A stretch of 64,000 nucleotides of DNA from Rugosimonospora sp040255525 (GTDB taxonomy: Bacteria; Actinomycetota; Actinomycetes; Mycobacteriales; Micromonosporaceae), in the NCBI GenBank assembly GCA_040255525.1, contig JBDZVD010000009.1, positions 36,476 to 100,475 on the forward strand. The letters run 5' to 3'. The notes under the pieces are model-generated. The model made no database searches. It was not told the origin of the DNA and worked only from the letters and a program-made list of their open reading frames with translations. The position numbers were made by a program, and so were the translations under genes. Shown here piece after piece: positions 8,047 to 15,678 of this stretch (positions within the stretch are counted from its first letter, which is position 1; each line of letters opens with the position of its first letter).

Positions 8047-8087
8047 TTGTGCCGGGCCTCCCCGGAGGAATACGTTGCCCGGCACAA
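8047..8087 (+). promoter_or_regulatory. Perfect 11-base inverted repeat before xylF
   Basis: TTGTGCCGGGC (8047-8057) and GCCCGGCACAA (8077-8087) pair perfectly across 19 bases. The spacer itself holds CTCC-CC-GGAG. This could be a repressor operator with widely spaced half-sites, or an RNA hairpin if transcription starts upstream. Confidence 0.5.
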
Positions 8088-8224
8088 CAAACAGTACGGG
8101 AGCCGGCCGAAGGCCGCTGGGGCAGCCGGAAGACCGGATCCCGGGGTCGAAGAACATCGACAACTGCAAACCCACGACCCCTCCCGCCGCCTCGTGCGGC
8201 GCATACCCCGAAAGGACCCATGCA

Positions 8225-9316
8225 ATGCGCAAGGGGATCCTCGCCCTCGCCGCCGCCGGGCTGGTGGTTGCCGGCGGCCTGGCCGCGTGTGGCAAATCCG
8301 ACGATTCAAGCAACAGCAGCGGTTCGAAGAAGGCGCCGTACGTCGGCGTGATCCTGCCGGACACCAAGTCCTCGGCCCGGTGGGAGACCGACGACCGGCC
8401 GCTGCTGAAGAAGGCGTTCGACGACGCCGGCGTGAAGTCCAACATCCAGAACGCCCAGGGTGATCCGAACGCGTTCCAGACCATCGCCGACCAGATGATC
8501 ACCGATGGCGTCAATGTCCTGGTGATCACCGACCTGGACGCCGGTTCCGGCACCGCCGTGATCAAGAAGGCCCAGAACGCCGGCATCCCGGTCATCGACT
8601 ACGACCGCCTGACCATCGGCGGCGGCGCTCAGTACTACGTCTCGTTCGACAACGTCCAGGTCGGCAAGCTGCAGGGCCAGGGCCTGCAGAAGTGCCTGAC
8701 CGACGAGAAGGCCCCGAAGGGCACCATCGTCGCCGAGCTCAACGGCTCGCCGGACGACAACAACGCGACCCTGTTCGCCCAGGGCTACGACTCGATCCTG
8801 AACCCGCTGTACGCAGACGGCACCTACACCAAGGGCCCGAACGTGTCCGTACCGAAGTGGGACAACGCCGTCGCCGGCACCGACTTCGAGCAGATGCTGA
8901 CCAGCACCCCGAAGATGGGCGGCGTCCTCGTCGCCAACGACGGCATGGCCAACTCGGTCATCGCGGTGCTGAAGAAGGATGGCCTGAAGATGCCGGTCAC
9001 CGGCCAGGACGCGACCGTGCAGGGCCTGCAGCACATCCTCGACGGTGACCAGTGCATGACGGTCTACAAGGCCGTGCAGCTGGAGGCCAAGGACGCCTCG
9101 GAGCTGGCGATCGCGCTGGCCAAGGGCGAGAAGCCGTCGGCGACCCAGTCGGTGCGGGACCCGAAGCTCAACAGGGATGTCCCGTCCCGCCTGGAGACCC
9201 CGAAGGCGATCTTCAAGGACAACGTCAAGGACGTGGTCGCCGACGGTTACGTGACCAAGGATCAGCTGTGCACCGGTGACTACGCCGCCAAGTGCGCGGC
9301 GGCCGGCATCAGCTGA
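8225..9316 (+). CDS. xylF: Xylose-type sugar ABC transporter, substrate-binding lipoprotein
   Basis: A 363-residue periplasmic-binding-protein type I lipoprotein that captures a sugar outside the membrane and delivers it to XylGH. The signal peptide ends in the lipobox LAAC, then a Gly/Ser/Lys spacer. The mature domain holds VGVILPDTKSSARWETDDRP, IADQMITDGVNVLVITDLDA and PVIDYDRL, characteristic of the XylF/ChvE branch. The ATG at 8225 follows AAAGGA. The order xylF-xylG-xylH-ROK resembles the Streptomyces xylFGH locus with rok7B7. Xylose is the likely substrate, but related monosaccharides cannot be excluded. Confidence 0.9.
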   Translation: MRKGILALAAAGLVVAGGLAACGKSDDSSNSSGSKKAPYVGVILPDTKSSARWETDDRPLLKKAFDDAGVKSNIQNAQGDPNAFQTIADQMITDGVNVLVITDLDAGSGTAVIKKAQNAGIPVIDYDRLTIGGGAQYYVSFDNVQVGKLQGQGLQKCLTDEKAPKGTIVAELNGSPDDNNATLFAQGYDSILNPLYADGTYTKGPNVSVPKWDNAVAGTDFEQMLTSTPKMGGVLVANDGMANSVIAVLKKDGLKMPVTGQDATVQGLQHILDGDQCMTVYKAVQLEAKDASELAIALAKGEKPSATQSVRDPKLNRDVPSRLETPKAIFKDNVKDVVADGYVTKDQLCTGDYAAKCAAAGIS

Positions 9317-9349
9317 CGCCAGGCCCGTCCCTCAAGACCGGCACGCAGT

Positions 9350-9380
9350 CCCGGCGCCGCGCAGCCCGCGCGGCGCCGGG
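9350..9380 (+). repeat. Intercistronic hairpin xylF-xylG
   Basis: A perfect 13-base-pair stem, CCCGGCGCCGCGC and GCGCGGCGCCGGG, with a 5-base loop, 33 bases after the xylF stop. Such stems between a binding-protein gene and its ATPase gene usually cause partial termination or 3' protection, raising the binding protein over the membrane parts. Confidence 0.7.
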
Positions 9381-9437
9381 GCGCTGGTCTTTCCCCCTGG
9401 TCTGCGAACGACCACCGTTTGACAGGAGCAATCTCCC

Positions 9438-10277
9438 GTGACCGCCACTCCCATCCTGGAGATGCGTGGGATCGATAAGAGTTTCGGTCCCGTACAGGTT
9501 CTCCGGCAAGTCGACTTCACCGCGAACGCCGGCGAGGTTACCGCTCTCGTTGGCGACAACGGCGCGGGCAAGTCAACCCTCGTCAAATGCGTGGGCGGCA
9601 TCTACCCCATCGATTCCGGGGAGTACCTCTTCGACGGCAGGCCCGTCACCGTACACAGCCCGCGCGACGCGTCCGCGCTCGGCGTGGAGATCGTGTACCA
9701 GGACCTCGCCCTCTGCGAGAACCTCGACATCGTGCAGAACATGTTCCTCGGCCGCGAACGCACCCGGGGCATCGTGCTGGACGAGCCGACCATGGAGAAG
9801 ATGGCCAGCGAGACTCTCGACCGGCTGTCGGTCCGCACCGTCAAGTCCATCCGCCAACTGGTGGCCAGCCTCTCCGGCGGCCAGCGCCAGACTGTCGCGA
9901 TCGCCAAGGCTGTGCTGTGGAACAGCAAGGTGGTCATCCTCGACGAGCCGACCGCCGCGCTCGGTGTCGCGCAGACCGCGCAGGTACTCGAGCTGGTCCG
10001 GCAGCTGGCCGACAACGGCCTCGCGGTCGTACTCATCTCACACAACATGAACGACGTCTTCGCGGTCGCCGACCAGATCGCCTGCCTGTACCTCGGCCGG
10101 ATGGCGGCGCAGGTCAAGGCCAGCGACGTGACGTACTCGCAGGTGGTCGAGCTGATCACCGCCGGTCGAAGCGGCGACCTCGGGCTGGCCACGGCGGCGG
10201 TCGCCGCCGCGGGCAACGGCAACGGTTCGCACGACGGCGGCGAGACCGACCTCGGCGACATGAACGGAGCACACTGA
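9438..10277 (+). CDS. xylG: Sugar ABC transporter ATP-binding protein
   Basis: A 279-residue single-cassette ATPase that powers the XylFGH importer from the cytosolic side. Walker A GDNGAGKST is near residue 40, the signature LSGGQRQTVAIAKA near 150, and Walker B VVILDEPTAALG near 170, with an H-loop in LISHN. Many sugar ATPases of this class have two cassettes (about 500 residues). This one has one cassette plus a Gly/Asn-rich tail, as in the actinobacterial XylG type. The GTG start follows GACAGGAGCAATCTCCC. Its TGA overlaps the ATG of xylH (TGATG), indicating translational coupling. Confidence 0.92.
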   Translation: MTATPILEMRGIDKSFGPVQVLRQVDFTANAGEVTALVGDNGAGKSTLVKCVGGIYPIDSGEYLFDGRPVTVHSPRDASALGVEIVYQDLALCENLDIVQNMFLGRERTRGIVLDEPTMEKMASETLDRLSVRTVKSIRQLVASLSGGQRQTVAIAKAVLWNSKVVILDEPTAALGVAQTAQVLELVRQLADNGLAVVLISHNMNDVFAVADQIACLYLGRMAAQVKASDVTYSQVVELITAGRSGDLGLATAAVAAAGNGNGSHDGGETDLGDMNGAH

Positions 10278-11539
10278 TGACCGCCCTCCAGACTCCCCCC
10301 GGCCGGACGGAGGTACCGGGCGCGACCAGCCGTACCCTTGGCGGCCACGCCCGCCAGTACTTCGGTCGCATCCGCGGCGGCGACATGGGTTCGCTGCCCG
10401 CCCTGCTCGGCCTCATCGTGCTGTGCATCGTGTTCGGCGTCGCTCGCCCGGTCTTCTTCTCCCAGGTGAACTTCGCCAACCTGTTCACCCAGGGCAGCCA
10501 GGTCACACTCATCGCGATGGGCATGGTCTTCGTACTACTGCTCGGCGAGATCGACCTGTCCGCCGGATTCGCCAGCGGCGTCTGTGGCGCGATCATGGCA
10601 ATCCTGCTCACCAATGAGCACTGGGCCTGGTATCTGGCCATCCCGGCGGCGATCCTGACCGGCGTGATCATCGGTGTGGTGCTCGGCGTGCTGGTCGCGA
10701 AGGTCGGCATCCCGTCCTTCGTGGTCACCCTGGCCGCCTTCCTGGCCTTCCAGGGCCTGGTGCTGCTCCTGCTGACCGGCGGCAAGAACATCTCCGTCAA
10801 CGACCCGTTCACCGTCGCGATCGAGGGCAAGAACCTGTCGCCGTGGCTCGGCTGGGTACTGCTCATCGTCTCTGTCGTCGGGTACGCCGCGGTGCAGCTG
10901 AACCGGGTCCGCGGCCGGCGCAGCCGTGGGCTGGCCGCCGACCCGCTGTCGCTGATCGCCATCAAGGTCGGCGCGCTGGCCGTCATCGGTGCGATCGCGG
11001 TGTACTTCCTCAACGAGGAGCGCGCCATCAACCCGGCGTTCCACTCGCTCAAGGGCATCCCGAACGTGGTGCCACTGATCGTGGTACTGCTGCTGATCTG
11101 GACGTTCGTGCTGAACCGGACCACGTACGGCCGGCACATCTACGCGGTCGGTGGCAGCAAGGAAGCCGCCCGCCGGGCCGGCATCAACGTCGACCGGATC
11201 CGCATCTCGGTCTTCGTGATCTGTTCCGGGATGGCGTCGCTGGGCGGCATCGTGGCTGTCAGCCGGGCCAACTCGGTCGACCCGAACACCGGTGGCAGCA
11301 ACATCCTGCTGTACGCCGTGGGCGCGGCCGTCATCGGTGGCACCAGCCTCTTCGGCGGCAAGGGTCGGGTGATCGACGCGGTGATCGGCGGCGCGGTGGT
11401 CGCGGTCATCGACAACGGCATGGGCCTGTTGGGCGTCAGTGCCGGTCTCAAGTTCATCTTCACCGGCGTCGTCCTGCTCCTCGCGGCCGGTGTCGATGCG
11501 CTGTCCCGGCGGCGGGCGGCGGCCAGCGGCCTACGCTGA
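10277..11539 (+). CDS. xylH: Sugar ABC transporter permease
   Basis: A 420-residue membrane permease of the ribose/xylose (BPD_transp_2) family. A short hydrophilic start is followed by about ten hydrophobic segments. The cytoplasmic loop YAVGGSKEAARRAGINVDRI contacts the ATPase and is the family hallmark. The tail holds ANSVDPNTGG and GGTSLFGGKGRV motifs. A charged insertion around 220-240 (RVRGRRSRGL) separates two membrane blocks, as in XylH proteins. The start overlaps the xylG stop. Confidence 0.92.
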   Translation: MTALQTPPGRTEVPGATSRTLGGHARQYFGRIRGGDMGSLPALLGLIVLCIVFGVARPVFFSQVNFANLFTQGSQVTLIAMGMVFVLLLGEIDLSAGFASGVCGAIMAILLTNEHWAWYLAIPAAILTGVIIGVVLGVLVAKVGIPSFVVTLAAFLAFQGLVLLLLTGGKNISVNDPFTVAIEGKNLSPWLGWVLLIVSVVGYAAVQLNRVRGRRSRGLAADPLSLIAIKVGALAVIGAIAVYFLNEERAINPAFHSLKGIPNVVPLIVVLLLIWTFVLNRTTYGRHIYAVGGSKEAARRAGINVDRIRISVFVICSGMASLGGIVAVSRANSVDPNTGGSNILLYAVGAAVIGGTSLFGGKGRVIDAVIGGAVVAVIDNGMGLLGVSAGLKFIFTGVVLLLAAGVDALSRRRAAASGLR

Positions 11540-11577
11540 GCCCCCGGCCGAGACAGCATCCGGAGACGGAACCCGCC

Positions 11578-12795
11578 ATGCGCGCTGGGCCCAGCCAGGA
11601 AGAGATCCGCCGGCAGAACCTCGGAGCTCTGCTTCGCCAGGTCCACGTGCATGGTGCGGTCTCCCGCGCCGAACTCACCAACGCGCTCGGACTCAACCGC
11701 TCGACCATCGGGGCGCTGACCGCCGATCTGGTCGCCGCCGGCCTGGTTCGCGAGGAACTACCCAAGGAGACCGGCCGAGCGGGCCGGCCCTCCCTGGTGG
11801 TACGAGCGGAGTCCGAGCGCATTTTCGTGTACGCGCTGCTGATCGGAGTCGACCGGCTGGTCGCGGCGCGGATCGGCCTGGGCGGCGAGATCCTCGACCG
11901 CCGGGAGCGGCAGCGCGGACGGGGTGAGTTCGTCGCCTCCGACGTCATCACCCCGCTCGCCGAATTCGTGAACGAGATGCACCGCAAGGTCCCGGAGGGC
12001 TCCACCTGCGTGGGTACCGGGGTCGCGGTGGCCGGCATCGTACGGCGGGAGGACGGCCTGGTCCGGCTCGGCCCGATGATCGGCTGGGTGAACGAGCCGC
12101 TCGGTACCGCGCTGCACGAGGTGCTCGCCATGGACGCCCCGACCTACGTGGGCAACGACGCCGACCTGGGCGCGCTGGCTGAGCACATCCGGGGTGCCGG
12201 CACCGACTCCGACAACATCATCTACCTCAGCGGCGACGTCGGCGTCGGCGGCGGCATCATCGCCGGCGGGCGTCCGGTCGCCGGGCACGGCGGGTACGGT
12301 GGCGAGGTCGGCCACATGGTGGTCAACCCGAACGGCAAGCAGTGCATCTGCGGCGCGCGCGGCTGCTGGATGACCGAAGTCGGCGAGCATGCGCTGCTGG
12401 CCGCCGCGGACCGCGAAGGGATCGGCCGGGAGGGCATCCTGGCCGTCGTCGACGCGGCCAACCGGGGCGACGCGCTCGCCCAGGCCGCCGTTCGAAGCGT
12501 GGGCGACTGGCTCGGCTTCGGAGTCGCCAACCTGGTCAACATCTTCAACCCGGAGACAGTGATCTTCGGTGGTACGCTGCGCGACCTGTACCTGGCCGGC
12601 GCCGCGCAGGTGCGCAGCCGGCTGAACCGCAACGGGCTGCCCGCCTGCCGGGAGCACGTCCGGCTGCGTACCCCCGGGCTCGGCGACGACTCGTCACTGA
12701 TCGGGGCGGCCGAGCTTGCGTTCCAACGACTTCTGGCGGATCCGCTGGACGTCGGCACACCCGTGACCACCCAGCCGTCAGAATCGACCATGTGA
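11578..12795 (+). CDS. ROK-family transcriptional regulator
   Basis: A 405-residue repressor/kinase-fold protein. An amino-terminal winged helix (about 5-75; SRAELTNALGLNRSTIGALT is the recognition region) is followed by a ROK sugar-binding domain. That domain has the zinc motif CICGARGCW and the ATP/sugar block VGVGGGIIAGG. It lies 38 bases after xylH in the same direction and resembles Rok7B7, which sits next to xylFGH in Streptomyces and controls it together with carbon repression and antibiotic production. It probably reads the inverted repeats upstream of xylF (inference). Its stop overlaps the next start (ATGTGA). Confidence 0.9.
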   Translation: MRAGPSQEEIRRQNLGALLRQVHVHGAVSRAELTNALGLNRSTIGALTADLVAAGLVREELPKETGRAGRPSLVVRAESERIFVYALLIGVDRLVAARIGLGGEILDRRERQRGRGEFVASDVITPLAEFVNEMHRKVPEGSTCVGTGVAVAGIVRREDGLVRLGPMIGWVNEPLGTALHEVLAMDAPTYVGNDADLGALAEHIRGAGTDSDNIIYLSGDVGVGGGIIAGGRPVAGHGGYGGEVGHMVVNPNGKQCICGARGCWMTEVGEHALLAAADREGIGREGILAVVDAANRGDALAQAAVRSVGDWLGFGVANLVNIFNPETVIFGGTLRDLYLAGAAQVRSRLNRNGLPACREHVRLRTPGLGDDSSLIGAAELAFQRLLADPLDVGTPVTTQPSESTM

Positions 12796-14021
12796 CCCCC
12801 GACCTGCTGGCCCAGCTGCGTACCCCGGCTGGAGCCGCCGCGCTGGACGCGGCGGCCGAACTCGCCGACGCGCCACCGCTGGCCGCCGCGTCGGCCCTTC
12901 GCGCCCGGGGCCTGCCGGCCGACCTGGCGGCGGCGGCTCACACACAGGCGGTACTGCGGCTGCGTGCCCGGGCGAAGTTCGGGCCGGACGCCGCGGTCAT
13001 GTTCTTCACGCGCCCCGGCCTCGAACAGGCGACCCGTTCGGTGGTGGCCGGACGCCGGGCGCGGCGATTGGCCCGGGCCGGCGTGACCCACCTCGCCGAC
13101 CTCGGCTGTGGCGTAGGCGCCGACGCGCTGGCCGCGGCACGGGCCGGGATCCATGTGCGCGCCGTCGACACCGACCCGTTGACCGCCGCGGTCGCCGCCG
13201 CCAACGTCCGGGCACTCGGCCTCGACGATCTGGTCTCCGTCTCCTGCACCGACGCCAGGACGGTCGACCTGTCGACTGTGGACGGTGTGTTCTGCGACCC
13301 GGCCCGCCGGCAGGGCGGCACGCGGGTGTTCGATCCCCGCGCGTACTCGCCGCCCTGGGACTTCGTGGCGGCGCTTGCGGAACGGGTACCCCGCACGGTA
13401 CTCAAGCTGGCCCCGGGCATCGACCACCGGCTGATCCCGCACGGCGTTGAGGCGGAATGGGTGTCGGTGGACGGCGACCTCGTGGAGGCGGCATTCTGGT
13501 GCGGTCCACTCGCGGCGGTACCCCGCCGGGCTTCGCTGCTGGGCCGGGACGCTTCGCCGCTGGACCCGTACGCTTCGCCGCTGGACCCGGGCGCCTTGAC
13601 GCTGGCCGGCACCGGCGAGCGGGCGGCGCTGGTTGGGCCCGTCCGGCGCTACGTCTACGATCCCGATCCCGCGGTGGTCCGGGCGCACCTGGTGGCCGAG
13701 TTTGCATCCGCTGTGGACGGTACGCTGGCGGATTCCCGGATCGCGTACGTCTACGCTGACTCGCCGGTACCCACCGGCTTCGCGCGCTGCTTCGAGGTCA
13801 CGGACGCCATGCCACTGTCGGTGAAGCGCTTGAAGGTGGTGCTCCGGGAGCGCGGCGTGGGCCGGTTGACCATCAAGAAGCGCGGCTCGGCGCTCGACCC
13901 GGACGAGCTCCGGCGGAAGCTGCGCCCGACCGGCCCGGCGGAGGCGACCATCATCCTGACCCGGGTCGACGATGCCGCGACCGTGCTGTTCGTCGCACCG
14001 GTGCCCCGGACCGGGGCCTAA
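12792..14021 (+). CDS. Class I methyltransferase with THUMP-like domain
   Basis: A 409-residue SAM-dependent methyltransferase-fold protein. The SAM-binding block is HLADLGCGVGADALAAARAG (about 98-117) and an acidic VDTDP follows. FCDPARRQGG stands where a catalytic N/DPP motif would be. The C-terminal third (RLKVVLRERGVGRLTIKKRG) matches the THUMP-like domain of actinobacterial proteins found with tsaD or groEL. The substrate is unknown; RNA is a reasonable guess from the THUMP-like part. A short GRDASPLDPYASPLDPGA tandem repeat sits in a loop near 255. GTG start inside the previous stop. Confidence 0.85.
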   Translation: MTPDLLAQLRTPAGAAALDAAAELADAPPLAAASALRARGLPADLAAAAHTQAVLRLRARAKFGPDAAVMFFTRPGLEQATRSVVAGRRARRLARAGVTHLADLGCGVGADALAAARAGIHVRAVDTDPLTAAVAAANVRALGLDDLVSVSCTDARTVDLSTVDGVFCDPARRQGGTRVFDPRAYSPPWDFVAALAERVPRTVLKLAPGIDHRLIPHGVEAEWVSVDGDLVEAAFWCGPLAAVPRRASLLGRDASPLDPYASPLDPGALTLAGTGERAALVGPVRRYVYDPDPAVVRAHLVAEFASAVDGTLADSRIAYVYADSPVPTGFARCFEVTDAMPLSVKRLKVVLRERGVGRLTIKKRGSALDPDELRRKLRPTGPAEATIILTRVDDAATVLFVAPVPRTGA

Positions 14022-14031
14022 TCTTGGCGGC

Positions 14032-14508
14032 GTGGCGGGACGAGGAACGCCGGCGACGGCGCTGCTGAGCAAACAGAAAGTGGACTTCACGATCCACACG
14101 TACGAGGTGGGCGAGCACACCTCGGGGTACGGCGAGGCCGCGGCGGCGGCGCTGGGTGTCGACCCGGATCGGGTCTTCAAGACGCTGGTCGCGAACGTGG
14201 ACGGCAAGCTCGCAGTCGGCGTCGTACCGGTGTCGGGTTCGCTGGACCTCAAGGCGCTGGCGGCGACCGGCGGAGGTAAACGGGCGACCATGGCGGAACC
14301 GGCGGCGGCGGAGCGGGCAACCGGGTACGTGACGGGCGGGATCTCGCCGTTCGGCCAGCGGACGCGGCTGCCGGTGGTGGTGGACGAGTCGGTGCTGCGC
14401 TGGCCATCGGTGTACGTATCGGGCGGCCGACGCGGCATGCAGGTGGAGGTGGCCCCCCGGGATCTGGTCCGGGTGACCGGGGCGACACTGGGCCGGATCG
14501 CGGCCTGA
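14032..14508 (+). CDS. ybaK: YbaK/EbsC-type Cys-tRNA(Pro) deacylase
   Basis: A 158-residue aminoacyl-tRNA editing enzyme that hydrolyses Cys mischarged on tRNA(Pro) in trans. Family features are the TPATALLSKQKVDFTIHTYE start, FKTLVANVDGKLAVGVVPV with the conserved lysine, and TGYVTGGISPFGQRTRLPV with the GxxSPFG motif. The GTG at 14032 is 10 bases after the previous stop and reads directly into the homologous region; an earlier in-frame ATG would overlap the upstream gene by 50 bases. It ends 27 bases from the convergent mycosin gene. Confidence 0.92.
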   Translation: MAGRGTPATALLSKQKVDFTIHTYEVGEHTSGYGEAAAAALGVDPDRVFKTLVANVDGKLAVGVVPVSGSLDLKALAATGGGKRATMAEPAAAERATGYVTGGISPFGQRTRLPVVVDESVLRWPSVYVSGGRRGMQVEVAPRDLVRVTGATLGRIAA

Positions 14509-14535
14509 GCGGCACGCGCCGGCCTGACAGGTCGA

Positions 14536-15678
14536 TCAGGGCGTACGGCGACGGGTCGCCCACCAGATCAGGATCGCGATGAGGGCGCACAGGAACACGA
14601 CGACGGGGATGACGATCAGGAGCGTCGAAGGCCCGTTGGACAGCGCGCCTGGCGGCTGAGCAACGGCGGAGCTGCGGTCCGGGGAATGGTCGACGCCGGA
14701 TGAGGCAGGACGGGGGCTGGCGGACAATGGGGGTACGTCGGCGGTGAGCGCAGCAACGATGTTGATGACGCCGTACCCGTACTCGTTGTCGCGGCCGGGC
14801 GGCCCTTTGTCGGTGGCGGTGGCGGTCAGCCGATGGATCACCTCGGCGGCGGAAAGGTTCGGGTACTTGGCCCGTACCAACGCAACGGCACCGGCGACAA
14901 TAGAGGTTGCGTCGCTAGTACCGGTACCGCTGGAATATCCACCGCCTGGAGCAGGGTGAACGATGTTGACTCCGGGCGCCGCGAGCAAGACAGCGGGACC
15001 GGTCACAGAATCAGCGGCGTGAACTCCCGTCTGATCGACGGATGCAACCGCTACGACGCCCGGCAGGTTGGCTGGCGCGTCCACCGCCAGCGATCCCTGA
15101 CTTCGATTCCCGACCGCCGCAACAACAACGATATCCGCCTGCTCGGCAGCCCGGATAGCGGCAGCCAAGCCTGGCGTACCCCCACCCCCTCCCTCAGCGA
15201 TACAAATAACTTGCACATGGCGTCCGATTGCGGATCTGATGCCGGAGGCCATGGCCTCGTCATTCGTTCTTCCGGTATCGACCGTGTCGGCTATTGGGAG
15301 TACCTTTGCCGACGGAGCGATCCCAATCGCACCTTCAGCTTTGCCGTGACCATGGGCGGCAACATTCCCTGCCATTCCTGTCCCATGACCACTCGGATCA
15401 TGCCATGCATCGCCGGTTCGCCCCGGTCCAGCGTAGGTTACGAGGCCCGGTAGAACATTTCCAGCGAGATCAGGATGGGTGGCATCAACACCAGTGTCGA
15501 TTAGACCAACAGTGATCCCCTCGCCTGTGCTGATTTGTCGCGCATTAGCGACGTCCAAGAATGCAAGATACCATTCCTGGTCCCGTACGAAATCTGCCCG
15601 TGCGGGAGCATCTAGCAATAGCAAAAAGAGCGAGGCGATAGATGCTACGAAGGTTCGCTCTAATCGTCGGCAGCTCAT
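14536..15678 (-). CDS. mycP: Mycosin, subtilisin-like protease of type VII secretion
   Basis: A 380-residue membrane-anchored serine protease. It has a signal peptide (about 1-28, ending DAPARA) and the mycosin start DFVRDQEWYLAFLDV. The catalytic triad is Asp in GLIDTGVD, His in PSGHGTGMAG and Ser in SGTGTSDATS, with oxyanion Asn in AAVGNRSQG. A proline/serine linker and a C-terminal helix (STLLIVIPVVVFLCALIAIL) precede a basic RRR tail. Mycosins cap and stabilise the ESX complex and cleave substrates. No EccB/C/D/E gene is in the window. Its ATG overlaps the previous stop (TAATG). The 5' half has clearly lower GC than the rest of the window. Confidence 0.92.
   Translation of the reverse strand: MSCRRLERTFVASIASLFLLLLDAPARADFVRDQEWYLAFLDVANARQISTGEGITVGLIDTGVDATHPDLAGNVLPGLVTYAGPGRTGDAWHDPSGHGTGMAGNVAAHGHGKAEGAIGIAPSAKVLPIADTVDTGRTNDEAMASGIRSAIGRHVQVICIAEGGGGGTPGLAAAIRAAEQADIVVVAAVGNRSQGSLAVDAPANLPGVVAVASVDQTGVHAADSVTGPAVLLAAPGVNIVHPAPGGGYSSGTGTSDATSIVAGAVALVRAKYPNLSAAEVIHRLTATATDKGPPGRDNEYGYGVINIVAALTADVPPLSASPRPASSGVDHSPDRSSAVAQPPGALSNGPSTLLIVIPVVVFLCALIAILIWWATRRRTP

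Larger units (their letters stand above)
7854..8224 (+). promoter_or_regulatory. Upstream region of xylFGH
   Basis: A 371-base gap between the CIRCE sites and xylF with no credible gene. It holds the two operator-like inverted repeats listed separately (8009-8027 and 8047-8087), a long spacer, and the AAAGGA ribosome site just before xylF. A GC-rich repeat of ACGCCACACCGG units at about 7862-7890 has no evident function. Confidence 0.5.
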
